From the NCBI GenBank assembly GCA_030077755.1, contig JAQJZZ010000019.1:260501-324500 (forward strand): DNA of 64,000 bases. Reading direction: 5' to 3'. The stretch comes from Filosporella fistucella (taxonomy: Eukaryota; Ascomycota; Leotiomycetes; Helotiales). The notes below the pieces were generated by a model. That model searched no databases. It saw only the letters and a list, made by a program, of their open reading frames with translations, and was not told the origin of the DNA. The translations under genes were made by a program, and so were the position numbers. Positions 39,138 to 49,854 of the stretch are shown here, piece after piece (the stretch's first letter is position 1; every line of letters starts with the position of its first letter).

Positions 39138-39437
39138 TTGGTAAAGTGTCAAAGTTGGAGGTTTACTTTGAAGATTGGTGTATGTAAACTTATTTAAAAG
39201 TCAAAAGGTTATACTTTCCGAAGTTACCAGAGTCTTTTCTAGCCTGGCCTGTGAAGTAGCCAGCTTGGATACTCTGAATCATGCATCTTGTTGATTGCTT
39301 TGATATCTGAACAAAGTCACTAGCGTCTTCTATATATCACAATAATTTAAAGGTTGAGAGTAAGTGTTTTGAAGGGATAGAGTTTGTATTGAATTTCAGG
39401 CAATGATTATCATCGTACACACAGAAGTCCCACCCAT

Positions 39438-40518
39438 TTAGGCATTTTTCGCCCCTAAGCCTGAAAGCCAGCCTACTCTACCACCGTATCGATCTTCGTA
39501 TACTGGATTTGCCTCAAACGTCAAAGTGTTAATCATATCTGTGTTTTCGTCGTCTGATGACTTTCCGGCCTTGTAAGAGTACAAGGCTTCTGGCGTTGCA
39601 GTAATATGACTCCACCACTTTCTCCTGTAACCAAAAGATCTGTCCCACTTATCGATCGTCCATTGATTTTGGATGCATGTGTCTGCTTTCAGAGGGCGAA
39701 TAGGCATAACTGAATTTATCGGTCGTTTACGGTTACCTTCTAGGATTATCCTATTCAGTTTTATTTCTTCTGCCACCTTCACAGGGTCCAGATCCAGCTC
39801 TTTGAACTCAACGAATGTGGGGGTGCGACCACCCCAGGTAATGTCAGATGCCATGAATTCGAGGCGCAGGAGATCCAAGTTTGGGTTTGCTGCTTCGATT
39901 GCTTTAGCTGAGATACTCCATGCATAATGATATCCCCCGCTTGTTTCGGTCTTTAACGACTGTCTGCACCCTTCCTCGCATCTACATGTATAGATGTAAA
40001 AAAAAAGCACGTAGCATCTCCCTGACTAGAGTTTCTAGGTAGTTCTGGATTCTGTGATGGGGTCCAAGCTCATAGGCTCGATCTTCGATTCCTATTTCTA
40101 TCTTGTCCCTAATCTGTTCGTACCGTGGATCTCGATTGTTCTCCTTGAAATGGGGGTATGTGAAACAGGTGAGAGGGACGAATCTTTTACTGATCCAGAA
40201 AGTTTTTTGGAATGCCAAAGTGCAATACCCAGTCAATAAACCATTGAAATATGTGTCATTAAAGATGTCGAAAAACTTTTTGAGATCTGAATGATTCTTT
40301 GGGTTGCCGAAGTTCCAATAGCCGTGGTCTCTCATTCGCTCCATAGCTTTCTTTTGCCTTGGTGTTGGCTCTTGTCCCTCCGAGTATATCTTTTCGACGT
40401 AAGATACAAGGGCGGCCGCGAGATCTCTAAGACTATAAGAACCTGGCGTGAGCCGACCGAACTCGAAGTCATCTTCGCAGATACTAGGAGGTATGTGTGG
40501 GTTTGTGATATTCTCCAT
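39438..40518 (-). pseudogene. SprT-like metallopeptidase copy B, frameshifted
   Basis: Two frames, 40518-39982 and 40010-39438, together cover the whole family. They carry DDFEFGRL near the N-terminus, FFDIFNDTYFNGLLTGYC at about residue 83, the active-site helix, a cysteine motif CRCEEGC, and the C-terminal WTIDKWDRSFGYRRKWW. The break lies in a run of nine T (minus strand; plus 39997-40005). One more T would restore a single frame of about 360 residues, so a sequencing error is possible. The metal-binding HExxH has become REMLR, and the third ligand position reads Tyr (SGGYHYAW). Even if translated it should not bind zinc in the usual way. It could be a pseudogene or a catalytically dead family member. 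Confidence 0.65.
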
Positions 40519-41247
40519 ATTGGGCAGATATGGTTAAGTGGTGTTATCGATCTGTCATCGACTTGTGTTGTCGTGGAATTTCACAAAAAAAGGCTCGGCT
40601 GGACGTAGTCTTACCCGAAGAGTCAGGACTATGGATGTGTAATATTCAAAATCGACGTGTATGCAAACGCGGGCTTGAATAATGTAAATCTCTTTGAGTC
40701 ATCCACTAATAACCATGTTCACTGAACGTCTGAAATCATCTGAATGGGTTTTGAATCTCGAGCTTGTAAAGGTGTGAATACAAAATACACTATTTGTGAT
40801 GACTACAACAAGTATGATGTTTGTATCAGTTCGTGGCTCATGGGCTCCTCCAGTAGATTGCTCTTAGAGTATGATTAGAGCTTGATAATTTGTGCTAGCA
40901 GTTAAAGTTTCATTCTTTGGCTGGTAAATTGGCAATATAGCCGATGATTCCATTTATGTAAGCATGGAATCATATTCTAATACGAGGTATACCCTATTAC
41001 TTTCCAGTTCCCCCTTCGCCTTTGTGGAGCTACGAGATGAGATTTATCAATGTACAATTACCTCGGATTTTGCAGTAATATGTTCAACTCCTTTTCCCGC
41101 CTCTTACAAATGTCAGAGCATGATGCCCAGAAATTTACAATCCTCAGGAATAGGGTAATTTCAACATGATAGAGGAAAGAAGAACGCAATCTATTTTCTA
41201 AGTTTAAACTTACAATGGAGTGGCACAGAAATTGCCTCTGCTCGTGC
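40519..41247. other. Spacer between SprT-like copies B and C
   Basis: AT-rich spacer of 729 bases with no supported gene; presumably the upstream region of copy B. Confidence 0.5.
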
Positions 41248-42318
41248 CTACTCAAACAGCCATCCTATCCGGATTGCTCTCCTGTCTTGATATGACGGGC
41301 ACGCCTCAAATGCGAGAGCCCTCCTGAAAGCGTTCCAGTCAGCCTCATTACAATTGCCACGATAATGGTCGATCCTGCCTGTAAAAGCATGCTCCCAATA
41401 CTTTCTACGAAACATGAAAGTCCTGTCCCATGCATCTACTGTATTCTGATTGCGGAGGCACGTATTAGCCCTCAAAGGCACAAACGGTAAGATTTCGCGT
41501 GTGTCAGTGCTTGACTCCATGTATTTCAGCGTTTTCTTAATATTCTCAACGTAGAGATTCATTCGTGAAAGCTCTTCCGCCTTTGGCGCAGCGCCACCCT
41601 GCCTCAATTGAACCGCCACTTGATGTTCAAGCATCCAATTTATTTGGAGACGCAAGAAGTTTGGAGAAGCATCAGCTTTCTGAATCTCAAAGGCTGCCAA
41701 ATGCCAGGGAGCATGGTGCCACAACAATTCTTTTTTAAATTTCTGTTGGCATCCAATTTTTCATCGACATCCGTAGATGTTGAACATTGCATGAAGCATT
41801 TCATGAACTACAACCATCATGTAATTCTTGATTTTTTGTACTGGATATACCTTTCCCCAATTTGATTGCTTGCCCGGTATACAGATTGTTACTAATTGAA
41901 CGTCTCGCCGTTGCTTCGAGAGTGGATTGCGAGCGTTTTCGATGTATTGGGCCTCACAACAGCCGAGGAAGTTGCAGTCGTAGCGTTTTTTAGGCCATTT
42001 ATCATCAACCATCTCCAACTTGCAGTGATCTGTAAGCAGTCCCCCGAAATAGGCGTTGTCAAATATTTCGAAGTATCTTGTCAGGGCCGCAAGATCGTCG
42101 GTGTTCCCAATATTCCAGTTTCCCTCGTATTGTAAGATTTCTACCGCTCTGATCTGTCGAGAGGTTTTATGTTTCCCATCCTCATAGCCCCTTTTGACAT
42201 AATTGATGATGGCCCTCGATATTTCTTGGAAACTGTACGAAGCATGTTTCAGCCGTCCTCTCTCAAATTATTCTTCGTGGATAGATGGAGGGATGTGAGT
42301 ATCGGCTACAGCGTCCAT
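41248..42318 (-). pseudogene. SprT-like metallopeptidase copy C, two stops
   Basis: From the ATG at 42318 a single reading frame runs to a stop at 41248 (about 356 codons), interrupted only by a TAA at about codon 17 (after HIPPSIHEE) and a TGA just after the active-site helix (near 41762). The frame carries YFEIFDNAYFGGLLTDHC, an intact HEMLH zinc motif (VVVHEMLHAMFNIYGC), a third-ligand histidine (WHHAPWH) and the C-terminal VDAWDRTFMFRRKYW. No frameshift is present, so this copy appears the most recently inactivated. The TGA falls where copy B has the second Cys of its CRC motif. Stop-codon readthrough is conceivable but unsupported; the TGA is followed by AAA, not the favourable CTA. Confidence 0.72.
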
Positions 42319-43276
42319 TTTGGAGATGTCTTTTCTGGCTGCAATACTCCAGGTGCTAGCTTCTAGATTTGACCCACTCTCTAATTTGATGCAGCAGGAG
42401 TTTGTTGCAGTTCAGCGGTGAAGTAATGGATCGTGAGTGAAGATTATTCGTTGGAGATCTTGCCCGCTCAACCAAGCAGTTCATTTTCTCAAATCCTGCT
42501 CATGTAGATGAATATGACTCACCAAATATTACCATGAACTACGTGACTCCACCGTTTGCAAGATGCAGTTGTACTTGAACCGTACTAGATAGAGAGTCAT
42601 CTGAGTCAACGAGGTCTGTCTGCCCGAGAGAATGTTATGTTGGGCGGTCAAATTTCGGGTCTGAAATAGCACGTCTGATGGATGAATAATGCACATTGTG
42701 TCTTGAAATTCGCTTTTGATAACTGTAAATTATTGATTTCCACAATCACAATGATTTTCATAATCGTGCTGCTTCGGATCCGGCCCCTTCGAATTGCTGA
42801 GTAGCTATCACATCCTGTTGTTGAAGTTTCAAAGGAAAATAAAACAGGCTTGTTTGACCTCTATTTGTGTCATATCAGATCGAATTAATAGGTCTCGAAA
42901 CGCTTGCTACTTACGGGTTTACTTGACTTTGTTTAGCTTGGATAAGTGAGTGAGTTTTAAATGCGGTAAATTTATCTGAGTTTCAGCTTGCAGCACCACC
43001 ATCATTACCATCAATTCCTACTCAAATTCATGATCATATCTACAGAATGAGGTGAGCTGAGACATCGCGAGAGAATTGCACTCAGAAGAATATTGAACAT
43101 TGGTTTAAATTAAGATCTCGCATTAAAAGTAACATGCTTTGCAGAGCATAAATACTTATTGATGAAGCTACCACCTCCAAGGGAGTGGCATCGGCATAGT
43201 TACAAGCTTTCCACAACATGAAAACACTCCAACCAACCAGAGTAATCCTTCTGCCGCGTTTCCATGCCTTTGTAAA
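42319..43276. other. Spacer between SprT-like copies C and D
   Basis: AT-rich, 958 bases, no supported gene. The part next to 43276 may hold the degraded C-terminal end of copy D, but I cannot align it with confidence. Confidence 0.45.
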
Positions 43277-44149
43277 TTACCAACCATTGATGACTCCCCA
43301 CTCTCGAGTGCAGATCGCTGCTCTCATTGCATAGCATTTAGTAATCTGTTGCTTAAAATTCTTGACCCGCTCCTCTCTGACAGTATGGAGCGTTTTCCAG
43401 ATGAGCGCAACATCAAGGCTGAGAGAGCGGAGAACCTGTGTGTTGGGCATACTATACCCGCGTTGCATATCAAAAGCCAGACTGAACTCCCTTTCAAGCT
43501 TTATGCCCATGCCCAGGAGGATGCTTCCGTTCTTGTTCGCGTTTTCGATAGCTTTCGCTGATTTTTGCCATGCAAGGACGTATCCTCCTGAGAGGGAGCG
43601 TGGGCAGTTGTCGCAGACGGATCTATAGATGAAGAAAAATGCTTGCAGCATCGAATGAAGCAGCCCTGTGTGATATTGCAGCAATTTTTCATATGAGGTT
43701 TTCGAGTCTGGGGCAGCAGCCAAGATCTCTATATGGCAGTATGGCTTCTCGATGCAAAAGCGTGGATCTTTCTCATGACCTGGATAGTATTCATGGCATC
43801 GCCAATCGGACCCACGAAGACGGGATTTGCATGTCCACGGAGTGATCTCCAATGTGCAGAATCCAGTCAAGAGTCCATTGAAAAAGGCATCGTTGAACAA
43901 GTCGAATGCTTTTTTCAGGTGTCGCGGGCATTCAGGGTTACCAAGGTTGAAGGTCCGAACGATCTGACAGCGTTTGGCGGCATTTCTCTGTCTTTCTGCC
44001 AGCTTCGAGAGATCCCCGTTTGCGTCAGTCACTCTCTGACAATATCTGACGATGGAATTGCATAGCTCTTCTTGGGTATATGATGAACAGTGAAGGCGAC
44101 TGAGACCGAAGTCCTCCTCTGAAATTTGTGGGTGGGTCGGGGTGCGCAT
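43277..44149 (-). CDS. SprT-like family protein, copy D (probably inactive)
   Basis: An uninterrupted 290-residue frame, the only open member of the array. It matches the family over most of its length: EEDFGLSRL (residues 11-19), LKKAFDLFNDAFFNGLLTGFC (about 78-98), the active-site helix region, then GGYVLAWQKSAKAIE. The HExxH is degraded to HSMLQ and the third ligand position is Tyr (SGGYVLAW), so zinc catalysis is unlikely. It ends at AAICTREWGVINGW, about 60 residues short of copies A-C, where their WDRxFxxRRxYW block begins. It is either a truncated relic or a dead paralogue that has kept an open frame. Expression is unknown. Confidence 0.55.
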   Translation of the reverse strand: MRTPTHPQISEEDFGLSRLHCSSYTQEELCNSIVRYCQRVTDANGDLSKLAERQRNAAKRCQIVRTFNLGNPECPRHLKKAFDLFNDAFFNGLLTGFCTLEITPWTCKSRLRGSDWRCHEYYPGHEKDPRFCIEKPYCHIEILAAAPDSKTSYEKLLQYHTGLLHSMLQAFFFIYRSVCDNCPRSLSGGYVLAWQKSAKAIENANKNGSILLGMGIKLEREFSLAFDMQRGYSMPNTQVLRSLSLDVALIWKTLHTVREERVKNFKQQITKCYAMRAAICTREWGVINGW

Positions 44150-45484
44150 TTTGTTTTAACCGCAAGATACCAGGTGTCGAGGGTGTTTCAGGGCCAAGAG
44201 GATTTTTAAAGCTGCAAGAGAAAGATATGCTGGTGGTTTGGGCCGCAGATGATGTGCGTCAGGTAGCAAATTTATGTTCTGGGAGTTTTCAAAGTTGTGA
44301 TTGTTGAATCAGATACCACCTAGATTTAGCCAAGAGGAGTTGGAGCATTCACTCTTGTTAGCCAGGTCAACCGACATGAATATCTGAATTGACAAGTAGC
44401 TGAGTATTTCTGGTTCAGTATCCTTATTCTTCAGCTACATTGTTGTTGCAAATAAGCTTGAGGCAAGGGATAAGGAATATCAGGTCCCTCGGTTAAAATA
44501 GGGGCTGAAAATGCAGGTATGTAGCGAGGTAGCGTAACCATTCAATAGACGTATGCAACGCGCGCCTCGTGAATGTAGCTACAAGGCATTAATTGCCAGA
44601 AGTTACTGAGCTGGTGAATAAACACACCTGTGCCTCGGCATTGAGTCCTTAAGTTCATATTTAGATCAATAGGAAGTTGTGGCTTCCCCGGATCACGTGG
44701 TTGCTCAGAAACCTGCATTCAAGAAATAAATGGCAACTCAACACGGGCTGACGACTTCATATAGCCTTGATGATACAATTTTGACTCATAAACTTCGCCT
44801 GTAGATGCATTTGATGGACGCAAACTTGAGCCACAAAACTGTGAGGGTTTGTCTATTTTATGGTGACAGACTAGAGGGTACCCAGGGAGCACTAATGACA
44901 TGATTAAGAATTTTCACAAACCTAGCTACACTCATTTAATAGTCGAAAAAATAGTTCAATACCTAGCTATAGAAAAAAGATTACCACATCTTCATTGCAT
45001 TTTCATTCTCTTCTTTACTAAGCTACTTTCGCTGCTGGCACCACAAACGCCTGCTACGCATAAGTACAACACGTTACACTCAGAGGTCGAAACATGGCTC
45101 CCAACAATTACCAGAGACGTTTTGAAGAACGAGAACAACGAGAGTCCGACAACCCATTAGCTTGTGACATAGTTTCGAGAGAAAATTAACAGATCCCAAG
45201 GATCCCAAGATGAACGCCTATGCCAGAGGTCCTTCCTATCCCTAACCTCCCAGGAGAGTGCTCGCTACACGGCGGAGAGAAATTGCAGATCGGCAATTCT
45301 TTCCCGAAACTCGATTTCTGCCATTGTGCTGTTGTGGAAGAGCCCCGCCCCACTCTGCTAAGATATACCACCTGTCCATTGGCTTGAAGCCTACCAAGCC
45401 GGGCTGGGCGATACGCTCACGGCTAGCCAGTATAATTTTAAATAAGGCCCGCACCTCCAACCAGAAATCATTGGATTTCTACAA
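44150..45484. other. Intergenic with possible repeat upstream of tRNA
   Basis: No supported gene. The first half is AT-rich. From about 45180 to 45480 the composition becomes GC-richer, with short frames on both strands, unlike the flanks. This looks like an inserted or formerly functional piece directly upstream of the tRNA gene. I cannot identify it. Confidence 0.4.
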
Positions 45485-45578
45485 GCGTTTGTGGTTTAGT
45501 GGTAAAATCCATCGTTGCCAGCAAGTTTCAGAACTTCTCAACTTCGATGGGCCCCGGGTTCGATTCCCGGCGAACGCA
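45485..45578 (+). tRNA. tRNA-Gly(GCC) with 23-nt intron
   Basis: The 7-bp acceptor stem pairs GCGTTTG (45485-45491) with CGAACGC (45571-45577), followed by discriminator A at 45578. The D arm carries AGTGGTAA. The anticodon stem CATCG (45510-45514) pairs with CGATG (45545-45549). The loop TTGCCA places the anticodon GCC at 45517-45519. The T arm is CCGGG-TTCGATT-CCCGG. A 23-nt intron lies one base 3' of the anticodon (45521-45543), the canonical position for nuclear tRNA introns. The mature length of 71 nt is normal for glycine tRNA. Internal A and B boxes are present in the D and T arms. Confidence 0.96.
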
Positions 45579-46037
45579 TTATTATTTTGCATTTTTGGCT
45601 CTGGACTGCTGCACTTCGTTTTGTTGGAGCGTCGAGCATATATTTAAATGAGCATGAGGGAATCACTGAGTTGAGCAAATCGGTAGTTGATTTGAATCTT
45701 GCAGAATTTAATTTTTGGTAGTCACTTCTGGCACATTGCCAGTGGCGAGCGCTAGTCGTATATCCGTTGTGAGTGGTCCAATTGATAATTCAATAGCATT
45801 GCCAATTCCAATAACTTCTCTATGGACGATTATGTAGATAGGGTCGGCGAGATATTGTATTTAGATTTAATAAATTTTCAAAGAAAAGAATAACATCTCA
45901 TGCAATTGCTCACTTTTCCCCCTACAGACCCATGATTGGCGTTGGGCATTTCTGATCAATATGGTTGAATGAGGGCGGAAAATTTACAGCTTTAAGCATA
46001 TTGCATTCACCTATACTATGTACAAGTACATATAACT
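45579..46037. other. Intergenic, no gene seen
   Basis: 459 AT-rich bases between the tRNA and the 3' end of the dioxygenase gene. Confidence 0.6.
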
Positions 46038-47194
46038 CTAATACTTGCCAGTCTTAACAGTCAACCCCAGCCTATCTAAGACGTACTTTCCGGCCGTGAT
46101 AGGGGGATACTTCGACGGATTCTCTTCACTGACACAAGAAGGCAGTGTCTCCACTGTCTCGTCATAATTGATAGAAAAGAATAACGGAATAGAATACCTC
46201 TCCTTGGCAGTTCGATTCACCACTCGATGAATGGTGCTCTTGTACACACCATTTGTCCACCTCATCAAGAAATCTGCCACGTTGACCACAATTCCACCTT
46301 CCACTGGATTCGCACTAATCCATTTCCCATCTGGGCTCAATACCTCGAGTCCTGGATTTGAATCTTGGAGTAAGAGAGTGAAGCATTCATAATCTGAGTG
46401 TGCTCCCAAGCCAATTTCTTCATCTTCATTGAGCTCAGAAAGAGGCTTTGGGTTTGTGCTTGGGGGATACCGAATCAGTCTGGCAATACCACCTGGATGT
46501 GTCATGACAGGGTCGAAGAAGTCTTCTGGGAGATCTAGGGAGAGCGCAAATAGTCTAAAGAGATGTCTTGAGAGGTCCAATACCTATATGATATTAGCGA
46601 TCCATTCAATCCCTCCAGCACCCCACTTACATGGCCATAGTATTTTGCAATTCCCTTGTAGAAGCCGGGGAGTTCCTCTTCCTTCGGCCACAAATTCGCA
46701 ACCCCTTCTGAACTCCCATCAAGCTCCACATATTTCCCGTCTCCGCCCGTAGGATCCAATCCTGATTCATATCCCCAATTGAAAGCCTCCTTCGTCTCCT
46801 TACTCGTAAAATCGTTCACCGATGAAAATGCAGCTGGTTCGTACCCCCTAAAGTATTTGTTCTGTTTCATATGTAGTGCTTCCTTCGAGTCCTGAGATAA
46901 CTCATGAAAGAATCTCTGTGCGAGCTTCAAGACACCATCGCAGACTTCTTGGGGTATTCCGTGTCCGGTGATATAGAAGAATCCTACTTTCGTGCATGCT
47001 TCGTGAATTTCTGCTGCCACCGCTTGGCGATCGGAGAGGGAAGAGGAGAAGGATTTCGTGAGGCTGATTATAGGGATGGAGCGGAAAGAGGGGGAGTCGG
47101 ACGTGTTCTGAAGGCGGGATTGGAGATATTCTTGGGCGTCCAGAGCAGCGGAGAGGGAGTCGGTCGGCTGAAGCGGAGTTGCAACGGCTGCCAT
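46038..47194 (-). CDS. 2-oxoglutarate/Fe(II) dioxygenase (IPNS-like)
   Basis: Two exons, 47194-46631 and 46583-46038, joined over a GTAAGT...ATATAG intron, give 369 residues in phase (KYYGH-VLDLSRH). The N-terminal DIOX_N domain (about 38-150) contains SIPIISL and GFFYITGHGIPQE. The oxygenase core holds the iron ligands H250, D252 and H307 (GAHSDYEC, STIHRVVNR) and the 2-oxoglutarate pair R317-x-S319 (RYSIP). The family uses Fe(II), O2 and 2-oxoglutarate for hydroxylation, desaturation or ring closure in primary or secondary metabolism. The substrate cannot be read from sequence. It is divergently transcribed from scytalone dehydratase, so a pigment or secondary-metabolite role is possible. 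It is cytosolic by lack of a signal peptide. Confidence 0.93.
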
Positions 47195-48208
47195 GTTTGC
47201 GATTGAGTGATGATTTATGCAATGTTTGCAGAATGCGAAGCCTCAAATTGAGGTGTTGCGCGGAGGATTACCATTATGTATTCGATGCTGAACGTACCAT
47301 CCTTATCGCGATTCAAAGGTGGGGTTGTTAGCAGATGTGGAACATAGGTGGGTACTGTACTGTAATACCATCCACTAATGTCTGAATCACTTGAATTCAT
47401 TTCAACGCCTAAAGATATGACACCTTTGCAGAATCATTGAAGAACTCTATTGAAGGTTCTTTCATTCTGTATCGTAAATGTGACAATTTGTGACGTGATG
47501 CTGGTGTATCAGCAGGCAAACTATCTCAAAATAAACGATGTTTCAGACAGGACCCTGAAGTCCTCGGAACACTCCCGCCGCTGGACGACGCTACGGACTT
47601 GCCTCCCTCACAATTGGCTTGACCCTCAAGAGCGATGAGAAGACATATCGTCCGAGACTCTCAATCCAATTGTTGAGACGTGATTTCTTTGACGTCCATG
47701 AACTCTGTTGCTGCGTACCACTTCTGTCTCGGACCTGGTAGTTCAATGGCAGGCTTCGACAGCGGGATACGAAGGTATTTTCGTTTCATCATTGTCCCGG
47801 TTCCTGCAGCGGACAGATACACGTAGATTCCCTTTAGCAGCCCTCGCATCGCATTGTTTCTTGCATCCTATAGTACGGAGGTACTGTGTATTTCTCAAGC
47901 AATCCCGGTCGCATCTCTACTCGTGGCAGAAATTGGCTGCGTCTGTCTCGTCCGTGATATGTGACTTTGCTTCGGACATCCCCACCCGATGCGAAGTCAG
48001 CTGTTAGATGTCCGCCGAGAGTCCGTATGCGTGCAATTGTATTGTATTTTGATTTCTATGACTGTTGATATAAATAAATCGTATTCCTGTTTATAATTTA
48101 TGCTTTAGAAACTCAATTTGATCTCTTCGTCATCATCTTAGCTGTCAAAATTGTTCCAGATATTCCAATCGTATCAATCATCCCAATTGACATTTTAAAT
48201 CTGCAAAA
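47195..48208. promoter_or_regulatory. Shared divergent promoter region
   Basis: 1,014 bases between the starts of the dioxygenase (minus) and scytalone dehydratase (plus). No gene is supported inside it. Both promoters must lie here, so co-regulation is possible. I did not find a convincing duplicated operator. Confidence 0.5.
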
Positions 48209-48836
48209 ATGGGCAAGGAAGAACTTACTTTCGATGGTATGGAGTTTTTGATTGGAATTGGCGGTGGGATCATAACTAACTGCTGGTAGAGGTGATGGGC
48301 TGCATGGCTGCATGCTTCGAATGGGCAGACAGCTACGATTCCAAAGATTGGGCAAGACTGGAGAAGTGCATCGCACCAACTCTGCGGGTTCGTTGAAACT
48401 TCTTCATCATGGAAGCTTAACCAAATGACGAAAATTGTAGGTCGACTACCGCTCATTCCTCGATAAGATGTGGGAGGCAATGCCAGCAGCAGAATTCGTC
48501 ACAATGGCTTCTGACCCTAAAGTCCTCGGCAATCCTCTTTTGAAAACCCAACACTTCATCGGTGGCACCAAATGGGAGAAGGTATCCAGCGAGGAAATCA
48601 TCGGGTGGCATCAACTTCGTGTACCTCACCAAAAGTACACAGATTCGAGCATGACGGAAGTGGCTGTTAAGGGACATGCACACAGCACGAATAAGCACTG
48701 GTACAAGAAGATTGATGGTGAATGGAAGTTTGCTGGTCTGTCACCAGATATCAGATGGTCTGAGTACAATTTTGACAAGGTCTTTGAGGAGGGGAGGGAG
48801 ACATTTGGGGAGGAGGCTGCTGCCGCTACTGCATAG
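48209..48836 (+). CDS. SCD1: Scytalone dehydratase (DHN-melanin)
   Basis: Three exons, 48209-48236, 48290-48387 and 48441-48836, give 173 residues, close to the known length of about 172. The enzyme dehydrates scytalone and vermelone in the 1,8-dihydroxynaphthalene melanin pathway. It is a small alpha+beta barrel (NTF2-like fold) acting without cofactor. The residues known to shape the active site in the rice-blast enzyme are all present at a constant offset of -5: Y25, D26, Y45, H80, H105, S124 and N126. Landmarks are [30 protein letters not shown] and [20 protein letters not shown]. No other melanin gene (PKS, THN reductase) is in the window. A Zn2Cys6 gene follows 1 kb downstream. Confidence 0.97.
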
Positions 48837-49854
48837 ATCCGAAATGGGAGCCAGGAGATATGAAGTTGTGATGATTGCATATCGCAATGAAATTGACAAA
48901 GTAAAAACTGTGCAAAATGATAGCATCTCGATTGTATTGAGAGTAAAGCCAGTAGAAATGTATTGACCGTTTGAAAAACTCAAGGCTACAGTGCAAATCA
49001 GTAGGCTCACTGTCGAAGCATTCAAAGAACGTTCATTTAAGCTTATTCGTCATGCAGGGACTCACCACCATACTCTAATGTTCTTGTCGGTACGAGCCTA
49101 CTTACCTTTAAATAGTGACAGTGCAACTCTTCTCGGCCATTTTCGAAATTGTATTTCGTTAAGACTTCTCGCCACCAATTGGTATCAGACAGTCCTTGCG
49201 AGCTGGAATTACGGCAATGTTTTGAGATGTGTCTCACTACAGATTAAATGAAGCGGAAGTAGACTTCGAAGTGATTAGTTACAAGTGCAAAGATATAGTT
49301 CTGTGTGGGCTGCATTCCATATTATGGCAGTGCATTTTTATTGCAGTTTATTGCAGTTCCCCATAAAAAGAGGGGCACACAAGAACGTGGTGCGAACACA
49401 ACATCCCATGACTTCTGGAAAACCTGTAAGGTAGAATATAGCGCATTTCTCCGTTGCACTGTGTCATTGCCAGCAATTCTAGGTAGAAAAATCTCGGATT
49501 CGCTTCATACTCCCCATTGACTTAGCCACAGCTGTGCTGTGCCGAGTGTGCTAATACTTTTCCTCTACGGCGTGATTTGATGTAGGTACAAGGACATAAT
49601 CTTGGCGGTTCGTAACTTTCCTCATTTGGACAGTGCATAATTCGCTTCCGATGTATTCTCATGTGCCGCATTGAGCGTCAGCATCATTGGCAATCTTGAC
49701 TTTCAATATAAACTGTCACTCGTAACTCGTAAACTTCCAAATTCAAAGCTCTCATCTTGAATTTAGTCTGAATTGTGATCGAAGTCGCCCCTTTTTCGAA
49801 GCGCAAATCCGGACAAGTGTACGAATGTTAACTCGGCCGGCGTAAAAATATACG
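48837..49854. other. Intergenic, regulator promoter
   Basis: About 1 kb between scytalone dehydratase and the second Zn2Cys6 gene, both on the plus strand. No other gene is supported. Confidence 0.55.

Noticed and set aside
38084..42318. Introns removing the TGA/TAA codons in copies A and C
   Set aside because: Candidate donors near the stops have no acceptor or branch site that keeps the conserved flanking residues in frame, and copy D shows no intron at that place.
45242..45460. Minus frame upstream of the tRNA as a gene
   Set aside because: Short, overlapped on the other strand, no family resemblance and no splice partner.
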